Part shown: one piece after another, positions 42,166-50,735 of the stretch
Layout: the number at the start of each line of letters is the position of its first letter
Numbering within the stretch: position 1 is the stretch's first letter
From: Syntrophobacterales bacterium
GTDB lineage: Bacteria; Desulfobacterota; Desulfobaccia; Desulfobaccales; 0-14-0-80-60-11
NCBI GenBank assembly: GCA_023512475.1
Contig: JAILZL010000006.1
Location: 1-64,000, forward strand
Direction of reading: 5' to 3'
Length of the DNA stretch: 64,000 nucleotides
Position numbers and translations under genes: made by a program
The notes under the pieces: generated by a model
Seen by the model: only the letters and a program-made list of their open reading frames with translations
The model's database searches: none
Told to the model about the DNA's origin: nothing

Positions 42166-42791
42166 GGCAGTGAAAGTTGAGAAATGTTATGAGAAAATTG
42201 AGCTTATTTTTTGAAATACTTGCATATTTCCGGTTTCATCCCTAAGGGGAAGGCGGAGAGCGGTGCAGCCCCCACCCCCCCTCTGCCGGGCATCTCACAG
42301 GCAAGAGCCTGAATCCCTTAAAGAAAACAATAGAAATACCGTCAGGGAACTGGCCGGGGCTCACTGCCCCGCGGCCGCCTTGCCCCAAACAGCCACCTGA
42401 GCCCCCCTTCCCTGCCGGGAGCAATCGGGCTGCCCGCCTCGCCCCGCCGGGTGGGAGAAGGGTGCCCTCCCCTCCGGGGGTTTGGAATCAGGGGCCCGCC
42501 CCTTCTGGAGCAGGTTGGTGAAATAAGCTTATTCGAAGAAGGGGCCAGGGGCACCAACCCCTGCCCCCGCCCCGAACCCTCTCCCCACCCTATAAATGGG
42601 ATGTGGCTTCGCCAAACTCAAAAAATCGGCCGGCCTCATCCCACCAGATTTCGGGGAGGGGTGTTTTTCAACCGCCTGCCAGGCTTCGATGTCCTTGACT
42701 TTCAGGGCTGCGATGGGAGCGGGGACCAGCCTCCCCCATCACTTTCGCCGCCCCAGATGGCCCCGCGGCCCGGCCCCGGGACCGGGTCCGC
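42166..42791. other. Intergenic region inside the cobalamin locus (AT-rich patch, repeat copy B)
   Basis: 626 bp between cbiF and cbiG. 42175-42245 is strongly AT-rich and could hold a promoter for cbiG, but no clear -35/-10 pair was found. 42300-42480 carries several GC hairpins (for example CGGGGCTCACTGCCCCG near 42356). 42541-42686 is a copy of the dispersed element. I looked for and did not find a B12 box here. Confidence 0.5.
42541..42686 (-). repeat. Dispersed hairpin element, copy B
   Basis: Read on the minus strand: GCCTGGCAGGC, CACCCCTCCCCGAAATCTGG, TGGGATGAGGCCGGCCGATT, GGCGAAGCCACATCCCATTT, a G-rich run, then stem-loop CAGGGG-TTGGTG-CCCCTG (42546-42563) and a C-rich end. It shares CCCTCCCCGAAATCTGG and GGGATGAGG with copy C almost base for base. 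Confidence 0.75.
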
Positions 42792-43565
42792 TCACCGGGG
42801 CTTTCGCCCCGGCCGCCGGCCATGGCTGAAGCCGGAGTCGTACAGCCGGGAGGCGGCTGCTGGAGGCCCGGACCCCAGGGCGGGACCCACCAGGATCAGG
42901 GCCTGCCGGGTGATGCCCGCCGCCGCCATGGCGGCCGGGAGTTCCGCCAGCGTGCAGGTGAGGAGGCGCTCTTCGGGCCAGCTCACCCGGTAGGCGATGG
43001 CCACCGGGGTATCCGGGGGATAGCCCTCCTGCAGCTCCCGGGTCACCTCCTCCACCAAGTGGGCGCTCAGGTAAATGGCCAGGGTGGCCCCGTGCTGAGC
43101 CAGCCGCCCCAGGGCCTCCCGCGCCGGCACCGGCGTGCGGCCCGCGGCCCGGGTGAGGATCACCGTCTGGGTCACCTCCGGCAGGGTGAGCTCCCGTTGC
43201 AGGGCCGCGGCGGCGGCACAGGCCGCGGTCACCCCGGGGATGATGCGATAGGGCACGCCTTCCCGGTCCAGGAGGGCCAGCTGCTCCTGCAGGGCACCGA
43301 ACAGAGCCGGATCGCCGGAATGCAGCCGCACCACCCTCCGCCCGGCCCGGTACCCCTTAAGCAGATGGCCGATGATCTCCTCCAGACTTAAGGGGGCACT
43401 GTCGATAAGCTCCGCCCCCGGAGCCGCCCAGGCCAGCACCGCCGGGGAGACCAGGGAGCCGGCATACACCACCAGGTCCGCCCCGGCCAGGGCCCGCTGG
43501 CCTTTCACCGTGATGAGCTCCGGATCCCCAGGGCCGGCCCCCACAAAGATGACCGGGTGCATCAT
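42792..43565 (-). CDS. cbiF: Cobalt-precorrin-4 C11-methyltransferase
   Basis: A 257-residue SAM-dependent corrin methyltransferase. MHPVIFVGAGPGDPELITVKGQRAL at the N-terminus, LVVYAGSLVSPAVLAWA near 32, RVVRLHSGDPALFGALQEQLALL near 75 and IPGVTAACAAAAALQRELTLPEVTQTVILTRAAGRTP near 105 are typical. Start ATG 43565 overlaps the cbiET stop as ATGA and has GGAGGAGGG upstream. A Pro/Ala/Arg-rich tail of about 25 residues follows the conserved end (ALILVGPAL). Confidence 0.93.
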   Translation of the reverse strand: MMHPVIFVGAGPGDPELITVKGQRALAGADLVVYAGSLVSPAVLAWAAPGAELIDSAPLSLEEIIGHLLKGYRAGRRVVRLHSGDPALFGALQEQLALLDREGVPYRIIPGVTAACAAAAALQRELTLPEVTQTVILTRAAGRTPVPAREALGRLAQHGATLAIYLSAHLVEEVTRELQEGYPPDTPVAIAYRVSWPEERLLTCTLAELPAAMAAAGITRQALILVGPALGSGPPAAASRLYDSGFSHGRRPGRKPR

Positions 43566-44770
43566 CCCTCCTCCCGGCTGCCGGCAATCAGCCACACCGG
43601 GTTAGCCGCCGTCAGATAGGTATCCCCGGCCAGGGGGCGGCCGCGGCTCACCTGCACCTGCACCACCTCGGGCCGGAGCCTCTCCCGGCCCAGGACCTGG
43701 CGGGCCGTCTCCAGGCTGCTGAGCAGGGTGGCGGCCACCACCACACGGCCGCCGGGTTTCAGCCGCGCCGCCGCCGCGGTCAGGATGCCGGCCAGCTCCC
43801 GGCCGCCGCCGCCCACAAAGACCCGGTCCGGGTCCGGGAGCGCCGCCAGGACCTCCGGGGCCTTCCCCTCCACCGGCAGGAGCCATACCGCGCCGAAGCG
43901 GTCCCGGTTGGCCTCGATCTGGGCCAGGCGCTCCGGCCGCCGTTCCACCGCGTATACCGTGAGCCCCGGCGCCAGCAGGCCCGCCTCCAGCCCCACGGAG
44001 CCGGAGCCGGCCCCCACATCCCATAGGGTCTGCCCGGGAAGCAGGCGCAGGAGGGCCAGGGCCACGGCCCGCACCTCCAGCTTGGTCAGCAGCCCGGCTT
44101 CATGAGCCAGAGCCTCCTCCGGCAGGCCCAGGTGCAGGGCCGCCCCGGGCTCAGGCCGCTCCACATACACCAGGTTCAACGGCGCAAAGACAAGCCCTTG
44201 GGCTTCGGCCGGGGTGTACCAGCCCAGGCGCTCGTCCGGTTGCCCCAGGTTTTCCAGCACCGCCATCCGCGCCCCCGCCGCCCCCCGGGCCAGGAGTTCC
44301 CGGGCGACAACCGCCGGGGAGTTCTTCGGGTCGGTATACACAAAGAGTTTGCCGGCGGCCGCCAGGGCCGGCCCCAACTCCCGGGCGGAGCGGCCGTGCA
44401 GGCTCACCACCCGGGCGTCCTGCCAGGCCACCTGCAGGCGGGCCGCGGCGGCCTGCACCGCCGTGAGGTTGGGAAGAATCTCCACCCGCTCCCGACCGAA
44501 AATTTCCACCGCCAGGGGGCCCACTCCGTAAAAATTGGGATCCCCCGAGGCCAAGATCACCAGGCGCCGGGATCCCAGCCGGGTGGCCAGCTGCCGCAGG
44601 GTGGCGGCCACCTGCCGCTCCAGCACCACCTTTTCCGCCGGATGGTCCGGGAAGTAATCCAGCAGGCGGCGGCCCCCGGCCAGAATCTCCGCTGCGAGGA
44701 GGCGCTCCCGGGCCGTGGGGGTCAGGTCGGCGGGGGACATCCCCAGCCCCAGCACCGTCACCGGCGCCAT
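43562..44770 (-). CDS. cbiET: Cobalt-precorrin-7 C5-methyltransferase / C15-methyltransferase (decarboxylating) fusion
   Basis: A 402-residue fusion. Residues about 1-195 are CbiE (VTVLGLGMSPADLTPTARERLLAAEILAGGRRLLDYF; ILASGDPNFYGVGPLA), and about 215-400 are CbiT, a Rossmann methyltransferase-decarboxylase (TKLEVRAVALALLRL; LWDVGAGSGSVGLEAGLL; VFVGGGGRELAGIL). Together they methylate C5 and C15 and decarboxylate the C12 acetate. Start ATG 44770 with AGGGGGGAG adjacent; it lies 7 bp after the cbiD stop. Confidence 0.93.
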   Translation of the reverse strand: MAPVTVLGLGMSPADLTPTARERLLAAEILAGGRRLLDYFPDHPAEKVVLERQVAATLRQLATRLGSRRLVILASGDPNFYGVGPLAVEIFGRERVEILPNLTAVQAAAARLQVAWQDARVVSLHGRSARELGPALAAAGKLFVYTDPKNSPAVVARELLARGAAGARMAVLENLGQPDERLGWYTPAEAQGLVFAPLNLVYVERPEPGAALHLGLPEEALAHEAGLLTKLEVRAVALALLRLLPGQTLWDVGAGSGSVGLEAGLLAPGLTVYAVERRPERLAQIEANRDRFGAVWLLPVEGKAPEVLAALPDPDRVFVGGGGRELAGILTAAAARLKPGGRVVVAATLLSSLETARQVLGRERLRPEVVQVQVSRGRPLAGDTYLTAANPVWLIAGSREEG

Positions 44771-44777
44771 CTCCCCC

Positions 44778-45923
44778 CTACCCTTCCCCCTGCCACCGCC
44801 GCAGGCCGTCATAATCCAGAATCACCACGCTCAGTTGCAGCTCCGGGCCGGCATAAAGTCGGAGGGCGGTGAGCAGCCGGCCTCCCACCTCTTGGGCCAC
44901 CTTCTCTTTGGCCGCTGGGGGCAGCATCTCCAGCACCTGCCGGACGGTGTTGGCCCTGGCCGCTTCCCGGGCCAGGAGGGAATCGCCCGTCGCCGCCCCT
45001 ACCCACCGTCCCAGGACGGCGAAATCCACCAGGCCCCGGGAGGCGTGGGTCTGCCCGAATCCCTGGGCCATTTTCACCGCCTTGCCGAAAAAGGCCCCCA
45101 CCGTCACCCGCCGGAAACCCAAATGCGCCGCCGCCCGGAGGGAAAAGCGCACATAATCGCCCATCAGCACAAAGCACTCCGGCGGCAGCTCCGGCCTCAA
45201 GCCCCGCAGGGCCGCCTCGCTTCTGCCGCCGGTGGTGAAAACCGCCTCCCGCCGGCCCTGGGCCCGGGCCACCTTGAGGGCAGCCACGATGGTGGCCCGC
45301 CAGGCGGCGTGGGAGTAAGGCCGCACCAATCCGGTGGTTCCTAAGATGGAGATGCCCCCCACAATCCCCAGGCGCGGGTTTAGGGTATGCCGGGCCAGTT
45401 CCTCCCCCCGGGGGACAAAGATTTCCAGCCGCAGCTGCAGGGGCCGGCCATGGCCGTGGGCCTCCCACACCTGGCTCAGGGCCTGCCGCAGCATACGCCG
45501 GGGGACCGGGTTGACCGCGGGCTCGCCCACGGCCACCGGCAGCCCCGGCTTGGTCACCCGCCCCACCCCGGGGCCGCCGGCGATCTCCAGGCGCTCCCCC
45601 GGGCCCGGCCCCGTGGCCCAGCCGACCCATACGCCGATCTCCGCCCCGTGGGTGACATCGGGGTCATCTCCGGCGTCCTTGATGACCACAGCTTCCCCCC
45701 GGGAGCCCGCCCGGCCGTGGCGGGCCAGGGGGATGCTCAGCGTACCCCCGCCGGGGAGGGCCACCTCCACCCGGGACGGGCAGGGGAGGCCCAGGAGTTC
45801 ATAAAAAGCCCCCTGGGCGGCCGCGGCGGCCGCGGTGCCGGTGGAAAAGCCGCTGCGGAGGGCCCGTCCGGCCCCCGCCGGTCGCGGGGCGTCACTCTCC
45901 GGCATCGCAGTGGGGAACACCAA
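44778..45923 (-). CDS. cbiD: Cobalt-precorrin-5B C1-methyltransferase
   Basis: A 381-residue enzyme specific to the anaerobic cobalamin route. RSGFSTGTAAAAAAQGAF near 23, VVIKDAGDDPDVTHGAEIGVWV near 82, INPVPRRM-like VNPVPRRMLRQ near 140, and ISILGTTGLVRPYSHAAWRATIVAAL near 195 are CbiD signatures. The start may be GTG 45923 (GGAAGGG upstream) or ATG 45905. Copy C of the dispersed element lies immediately upstream. Confidence 0.92.
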   Translation of the reverse strand: MVFPTAMPESDAPRPAGAGRALRSGFSTGTAAAAAAQGAFYELLGLPCPSRVEVALPGGGTLSIPLARHGRAGSRGEAVVIKDAGDDPDVTHGAEIGVWVGWATGPGPGERLEIAGGPGVGRVTKPGLPVAVGEPAVNPVPRRMLRQALSQVWEAHGHGRPLQLRLEIFVPRGEELARHTLNPRLGIVGGISILGTTGLVRPYSHAAWRATIVAALKVARAQGRREAVFTTGGRSEAALRGLRPELPPECFVLMGDYVRFSLRAAAHLGFRRVTVGAFFGKAVKMAQGFGQTHASRGLVDFAVLGRWVGAATGDSLLAREAARANTVRQVLEMLPPAAKEKVAQEVGGRLLTALRLYAGPELQLSVVILDYDGLRRWQGEG

Positions 45924-45948
45924 CCCTTCCTTACCCCTCCCGGGGACC

Positions 45949-46100
45949 TGGCAGCCTATTGAAACCAGCCCTCCCCGAAATCTGGCGGGATGAGGCTGGC
46001 CGATTGTGCCCCTTCGGGGAAGCCACCTCCCATTTACGGGGTTGAGGGAGGGGTTCGGGGAGAGGGGCAGGGTTCTGCGACCCTGGCTCCCTCTCCCGGA
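45949..46100 (+). repeat. Dispersed hairpin element, copy C
   Basis: Plus strand: GACCTGGCAGCC, CCCTCCCCGAAATCTGG, CGGGATGAGGCTGGCCGATT, GGGAAGCCACCTCCCATTTA, G-rich run, stem-loop CAGGGT-TCTGCG-ACCCTG (46069-46074 with 46081-46086), then GGCTCCCTCTCCC. It lies between cbiL and cbiD, antisense to their direction, filling most of a 242-bp gap. Confidence 0.75.
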
Positions 46101-46165
46101 TAAGCTTTTTCAACGATCCGGGAGTGCCACCGACAGCCCCACAGGGCGGAGGCTGCCGACGGCCC

Positions 46166-46885
46166 TTACCGGTGCCTGGGTTTTTTCACAATGATCATGG
46201 AGAGATACGGCAAGGGAGCCCCTTTGAGCTCCCTCAGATCCCGGACCACCGTCTCCCCTTCCAGCCCCACCCGGCTGATGAACGTGGCGCAGTCCAGGAG
46301 ATCCAGCTCCGCCAAGGCCTGGTAAATCTCGGGAAAATGGCGGTAAGTCTTGAGGATCACCACGGTGTCGGTGCGGGCCAGGGCCTCTTTGAGCCGGGCC
46401 GCGCCCAAAGCCCCGGAGACCACGTAAAAAGACTCCTCCCCTTCGGAGAGGGGGGTCTGGCTCAAGGCCGCGGCGGCGCTGTAGGAGGTCACCCCCGGGA
46501 TGGTCACCACCGTGAGATCCGGCTGCAGCTGCTTCAAGGTCTTCAGAAGATAGCCGAAGGTGGAATAGGTGAGGGGGTCCCCCAGGGTGACGAAGGCGGC
46601 GTCCTGCCCCTCTTTCAGCGCCGCCAGCACCCGGCGGGCGTTTTGCTCCCAGGCCGCCGCCAGGATCTCCGGATCCTTGGTCATGGGGAAGGGCAGGTTT
46701 TCAATGCCGGCGCCGTTTAAGTGGCAGCGCACGATGTTCAGGGCGATGCTGTAGGTATTCTTGGAGGAGGCGGCGGCAAAGATCCGGGGCACCTGCTTCA
46801 GAATTTTCAGGGCTTTCAGGGTGATGAGCTCTGGATCCCCCGGCCCGACCCCGATGCCGTAGAGGGTTCCCGTCCTAGTCGTCAT
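46166..46885 (-). CDS. cbiL: Cobalt-precorrin-2 C20-methyltransferase
   Basis: A 239-residue SAM-dependent methyltransferase. LYGIGVGPGDPELITLKALKIL near the start, VTLGDPLTYSTFGYLLKTLKQLQ near 96, TIPGVTSYSAAAALSQTPLSEGEESFYVVSG near 125, and a C-terminal FISRVGLEGETVVRDL. Start ATG 46885 lies inside the last codons of cbiC (11-bp overlap), showing tight translational coupling. Confidence 0.93.
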   Translation of the reverse strand: MTTRTGTLYGIGVGPGDPELITLKALKILKQVPRIFAAASSKNTYSIALNIVRCHLNGAGIENLPFPMTKDPEILAAAWEQNARRVLAALKEGQDAAFVTLGDPLTYSTFGYLLKTLKQLQPDLTVVTIPGVTSYSAAAALSQTPLSEGEESFYVVSGALGAARLKEALARTDTVVILKTYRHFPEIYQALAELDLLDCATFISRVGLEGETVVRDLRELKGAPLPYLSMIIVKKPRHR

Positions 46886-47519
46886 GGCCGCCTTCCTCCA
46901 GGGCCAGGATGGCCAGGGCATTCACCACGCTGGCGGCCACCGCCGAGCCGCCTTTGCGCCCCAGCGCGGTGATATGGGGATAGTCGGTGCGGCTCAGGGC
47001 CTCCTTGGCCTCCGCGGCGTTGACAAAGCCCACCGGCAGGCCCACGATGAGGGCCGGCGGCGGCGCGCCCTGGTCCAGCAACTCCAGCAGGCGCCACAGG
47101 GCCGTGGGCGCGTTGCCGATGGCCACAATGCCCCCGGCCACCGCCGGCAGCAGCCGCTCCATGGCCACCGCCGCCCGGGTGAGACCGCGCCTTGGGGCTT
47201 CGGCCGCCACGTCCGGGGCATCCATGAGGCAGCGCACCTCCACTCCCAGCCGGCGCAGACGCCCGGTGGAGATGCCTGCGGCCAGCATGCGGGTGTCCGT
47301 GGCCACCGGCCGGCCCCGGCGCAAGGCCGCCACCCCGGCGGCCACGGCCCGGGGGTGAATGCGGGTCTGGGTCAGGTAATCGAAATCGGCGGTGGTATGG
47401 ATCATGCGGCGCACCACCAGCCAAACCTCCGGGGCGAAGCCGTGCTTCCCGGCTTCCGCCTCGATGCGCCGGAAACTCTCCGCTTCTATCTCCCCCGGGG
47501 GGAGTCGCCAGGCAGGCAT
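46875..47519 (-). CDS. cbiC: Cobalt-precorrin-8 methylmutase
   Basis: A 214-residue enzyme shifting the C11 methyl to C12 to give (hydrogeno)cobyrinate. IEAESFRRIEAEAG, VVRRMIHTTADFDY near 36 (active-site His), PVATDTRMLAAGIS near 70, AIGNAPTALWRLLELLDQG near 132 and PALIVGLPVGFVNAAEAKEAL near 153 are diagnostic. A weak GAGGAGATGCC context surrounds ATG 47519. The 128 bp upstream include an AT-rich patch (47605-47650). Confidence 0.94.
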   Translation of the reverse strand: MPAWRLPPGEIEAESFRRIEAEAGKHGFAPEVWLVVRRMIHTTADFDYLTQTRIHPRAVAAGVAALRRGRPVATDTRMLAAGISTGRLRRLGVEVRCLMDAPDVAAEAPRRGLTRAAVAMERLLPAVAGGIVAIGNAPTALWRLLELLDQGAPPPALIVGLPVGFVNAAEAKEALSRTDYPHITALGRKGGSAVAASVVNALAILALEEGGHDD

Positions 47520-47647
47520 GGCATCTCCTCAGGTGTGAACGGGCGGCCCCACCGGCAGGGGGCGGGCCCTCAGTCTCCGGCCCCCGGCCCGGCACTACCG
47601 CCAGCCAGCATGTTATAGATAAAAAACTATTAAATTTAGTAAGTTAC

Positions 47648-49039
47648 TTAATTATTTTTATAACTGTTCTTAAATTTCTTGCAGGCCGCCACCAAGGCCG
47701 CCGCCGCCACCGGCTGGCTCCCAAAATGCAGGTGAATGTAACTCGCCAGGATATTCCCCCGGGTATAGCCTTCCCGGGAGCCGGCGCCTCCCCGCCGCGG
47801 GGTGATGCAATACACCCGCTCCAGGGCCGCGTCCGCGGCCACGATGTCCGAATAATGAAATTCGTGCCCCCGGAGCACGGTCCCCGCCGGCCCCAGCAGA
47901 GTGTCGGCCGCCAGGGTGACCTCCCGGTAGCCCAGGGCCGCCAGGCGGGGGCGCAGGCGGAATCTCAGGGGCAGAATCCCGGCCATGGCGTGGGCGGTGC
48001 CCTGAAGATCCCGGATCTCCTCTCCCAGATACATCAGGCCGCCACACTCGGCATAGATGGGCAGCCCCGCCGCAGCCTTCGCCCTCAGGTCGGCCAGAAA
48101 GGCGGTGTTGGCGGCCAGCTCCGCCGCGGCCAGCTCCGGATAGCCGCCCCCGAAATACAGACCGTGCACCTCCGGGGGCAGGGCGCGGTCCTGAAGGGGG
48201 GAAAATGCCACCAGCTCGGCGCCGCTGAGGCGCAGCCACTCCAGATTGTCCGGGTAGTAGAAGCAGAAGGCCCGATCCCGGGCCACCCCCAGGCGCACCT
48301 CCGGCGGGGGGGCCGCCTGAGGCGGCTGGGGGGGCAACGGCACCTCCGGCAGGGCGGCCCAGAGCCCCTCCAGGTCCAGGTGGGCCTCCACCAGATCCGC
48401 CAGCCGCTCCAGGTACTTAGGGGACAAAGGGTGATCCTCCGCGGTGGTCAGACCCAGGTGGCGCTCCGGAATCCCCACACCCTCTTCCCGGGGGACCCCC
48501 CCCAGGCAGGGGACCTGGGGGACCTGGGCCATCGCCTCCCGGAGGTATTCCAGATGCGCCGGGCTGCCCACCCGGTTGAAGACCACCCCGGCGAGGCAGA
48601 GCTCCGGGTCAAAGGAGGCAAAGCCCAGTACCAGGGCGGCGGCGCTCCGGGCCAGGGAGCGGGCATCCACCACCAGCAGCACCGGCAGCCGGAGCCACTT
48701 GGCCATCTGGGCGGTGGAGCCGGCCTCGCTTTGGCCGTCCAGCCCGTCAAAGAGGCCCATCACCCCCTCCACCACCGCCACCTGGGCCCCCGCGGCCCAG
48801 CGGGCGAACACGGCCAGATTTTCCTCCCGGGGGAGCATCCAGCCGTCCAGGGTGGCGGAAGGACGGCCGGCCGCCTGGGTATGATGCCCGGGGTCAATGA
48901 AATCCGGGCCCACCTTGAAGGGCTGCACCACCAGGCCCCGGCGACGGAAGGCGGCAATGAGTCCCAATGTGAGGGTGGTCTTGCCCACGCCGCTCATGGC
49001 GCCGGCCACCACCAGCCCCCGGAGGGCGGCCTGGCTCAC
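47648..49039 (-). CDS. cbiA: Cobyrinate a,c-diamide synthase
   Basis: A 463-residue glutamine-dependent amidase (CbiA/CobB). N-terminal P-loop VVAGAMSGVGKTTLTLGLIAAF, FKVGPDFIDPGHHTQAAGRPS near 40, VVEGVMGLFDGLDGQSEAGSTAQMAKWL near 88; C-terminal amidotransferase with LYFGGGYPELAAAELAAN near 292, the nucleophile in IYAECGGLMYLGEEI near 330 and GNILASYIHLHFGSQP near 435. The last about ten codons (CKKFKNSYKNN) and the following 40 bp are strikingly AT-rich. The start overlaps the btuF stop by 4 bp. Confidence 0.94.
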   Translation of the reverse strand: MSQAALRGLVVAGAMSGVGKTTLTLGLIAAFRRRGLVVQPFKVGPDFIDPGHHTQAAGRPSATLDGWMLPREENLAVFARWAAGAQVAVVEGVMGLFDGLDGQSEAGSTAQMAKWLRLPVLLVVDARSLARSAAALVLGFASFDPELCLAGVVFNRVGSPAHLEYLREAMAQVPQVPCLGGVPREEGVGIPERHLGLTTAEDHPLSPKYLERLADLVEAHLDLEGLWAALPEVPLPPQPPQAAPPPEVRLGVARDRAFCFYYPDNLEWLRLSGAELVAFSPLQDRALPPEVHGLYFGGGYPELAAAELAANTAFLADLRAKAAAGLPIYAECGGLMYLGEEIRDLQGTAHAMAGILPLRFRLRPRLAALGYREVTLAADTLLGPAGTVLRGHEFHYSDIVAADAALERVYCITPRRGGAGSREGYTRGNILASYIHLHFGSQPVAAAALVAACKKFKNSYKNN

Positions 49040-49929
49040 GGGGCCCCCTCCCCGGCGCCCCCGCCGTGCAGATAACGGGCCAGGAGCTCCACCGCGGCCA
49101 CCGCCCGGGGCCCGGGCCGGGAAAACATCTCCTCCTCCACCATCAGCACCCGGCCTTGTTTCACGGCCGCCAGCTCCTGGAAGTTGGGCCGGGTGTGAAT
49201 ATCCTGGGGGCTTTTGTTCATGGGCCCCCGTTGAATGACATAGACCTCGGGGTTGAGGGCCAGCAGCGCCTCCAGACTGAAGGGCACCAGCTTCTGGGGG
49301 TGGGTGAGGACGTTTTCCCCTCCGGCCCGGGTGATGATGTCGTTCACCAGAGAGCCCCGGCCGGCGCCCAGGAGATTGGGATAGCGCACCTCAAAGAACA
49401 CGGTGGGCCGGGGCTTGCCCGCCACCTCCCGGGCCACCTGGCCCAGCCGGGTCTCCAGCTGCGCCACCAGGGTGTGCGCCGCCGTCTCCCGGCCGGTCAG
49501 GGTCCCCAGGCGCCGGATGGTGGCGAACAACCCGGCAAAATCCCGGGGATCGAAGAGGGCCACCGGCACCCCCTCGGCCGTGAGCCGGGCCAGAGCCGGC
49601 AGGCCCTTGGCCACCCCGCCCTGCACCACCAGATCCGGCTTCAATGCCAGGATCATCTCCACGTTGGGCTGCAGGTGCGTGCCCACGGTGGGCACCCCCT
49701 CCACGGTGCGGTCGCCCTGGATGCGGCCCACCAGGCGGTCGGCCATCCCCAGGGCCGCCAGGATGTCCGTGAGCCCGCCTGCCAGGGAGATGATCCGCTG
49801 CGGCGGCGCCGGCAGGCGCACCACCTGACCCCGGTCGTCCTGAACGGTCAGGACGGCGGGAGCAGCCAGCCGGGGCGCCAGACTGAGGAGCCCCGCCAGG
49901 AGCCCGAAGACCAAGGCCCGGCGTCTCAC
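49036..49929 (-). CDS. btuF: Cobalamin-type ABC transporter substrate-binding protein
   Basis: A 297-residue periplasmic binding protein. Signal peptide MRRRALVFGLLAGLLSLAPRLA, then the two-lobe BtuF/FepB-type fold: VVRLPAPPQRIISLAGGLTDILAALGMADRLVG, ALKPDLVVQGG near 97, and DIITRAGGENVLTHPQKLVPFSLEALLALNPEVYVI near 195-230. Location between btuD and cbiA under a B12 riboswitch makes a corrinoid the likely ligand; the fold alone also fits siderophores. Overlaps btuD and cbiA by 4 bp. Confidence 0.88.
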   Translation of the reverse strand: MRRRALVFGLLAGLLSLAPRLAAPAVLTVQDDRGQVVRLPAPPQRIISLAGGLTDILAALGMADRLVGRIQGDRTVEGVPTVGTHLQPNVEMILALKPDLVVQGGVAKGLPALARLTAEGVPVALFDPRDFAGLFATIRRLGTLTGRETAAHTLVAQLETRLGQVAREVAGKPRPTVFFEVRYPNLLGAGRGSLVNDIITRAGGENVLTHPQKLVPFSLEALLALNPEVYVIQRGPMNKSPQDIHTRPNFQELAAVKQGRVLMVEEEMFSRPGPRAVAAVELLARYLHGGGAGEGAP

Positions 49930-50735
49930 GACGCGCCCCCTGAGGCCGCCTTGGCCACCCCGGTCGGATGCAGGGGCAGGGTCAGGGCGTACGGACGGCC
50001 GTAGCCCGGATGCATGATCACCTCCATGGGGGTGTCATAGACCCGCTCCAGGGTGGCGGCCGTAAACACCGCCTCGGTGGGGCCGTCTTCCAGCAGGCGC
50101 CCCTCCTTGAGAAACATCAGCCGCCGGCAGTAGAGGGCCGCCAGGTTCAGATCGTGCAGGGCGCAGATGACGGTGAGGCCCTCCCGGTTGAGGCGGCTTA
50201 TCAGTTCAAAGATCTCCACCTTCTTGCGCACATCCAAAGAGGAGGTGGCTTCGTCCAGAAGCAACACCGCCGGCTCTTGGGCCAAGGCCCGGGCAATGAT
50301 CACCCGCTGGCGCTCCCCCCCGGAGATGCCGGTCACCGGCCGGTCCGTAAACTCCGCCGTGGTGGTCTCCCGCATGGCCCACAAGGCCGTGGCCAGATCC
50401 GCCTCCGTCAGGCTGAAGGCCCGGCGCCGGTGGGGGTAGCGGCCCATGAGCACGATCTCCAGGCAGGTGAAGGGAAAGCGGATTTCGGTGGATTGCGGCA
50501 CCACAGCCAGGGTGCGGGCCCGCCGCCGGCTGCCCAGGGCGGCCAGGGGCTCGCCGTTCAGGAGAATCTGGCCTTCCCGGGGCCGCAATAATCCGGCCAG
50601 GGCGTGGATGAGGGTGGTCTTGCCGCTGCCGTTGGGGCCCAACAGCCCCACAAATTCCCCGGGCCGGACCGCGAAACTGAGCCGGTGGAGCACCGGCCTC
50701 TCATAACCCAGAGTGAGGTCGTTGACCTGAATCAC
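49926..50735 (-). CDS. btuD: Cobalamin-type ABC transporter ATP-binding protein
   Basis: A 269-residue ATPase. Start GTG 50735 overlaps the btuC stop as GTGA. Walker A LLGPNGSGKTTLIHALAG near 31, Q-loop VVPQSTEIRFPFT near 75, ABC signature ISGGERQRVIIARALAQEP near 134, Walker B VLLLDEATSSLD near 155 and switch His in ALHDLNLAALYC near 187. It energises BtuCDF-type import. Confidence 0.92.
   Translation of the reverse strand: MIQVNDLTLGYERPVLHRLSFAVRPGEFVGLLGPNGSGKTTLIHALAGLLRPREGQILLNGEPLAALGSRRRARTLAVVPQSTEIRFPFTCLEIVLMGRYPHRRRAFSLTEADLATALWAMRETTTAEFTDRPVTGISGGERQRVIIARALAQEPAVLLLDEATSSLDVRKKVEIFELISRLNREGLTVICALHDLNLAALYCRRLMFLKEGRLLEDGPTEAVFTAATLERVYDTPMEVIMHPGYGRPYALTLPLHPTGVAKAASGGAS

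Noticed and set aside
42166..42791. Second cobalamin riboswitch upstream of cbiG
   Set aside because: No B12 box or GCCACTG element could be found on the minus strand; only GC hairpins and the dispersed element.
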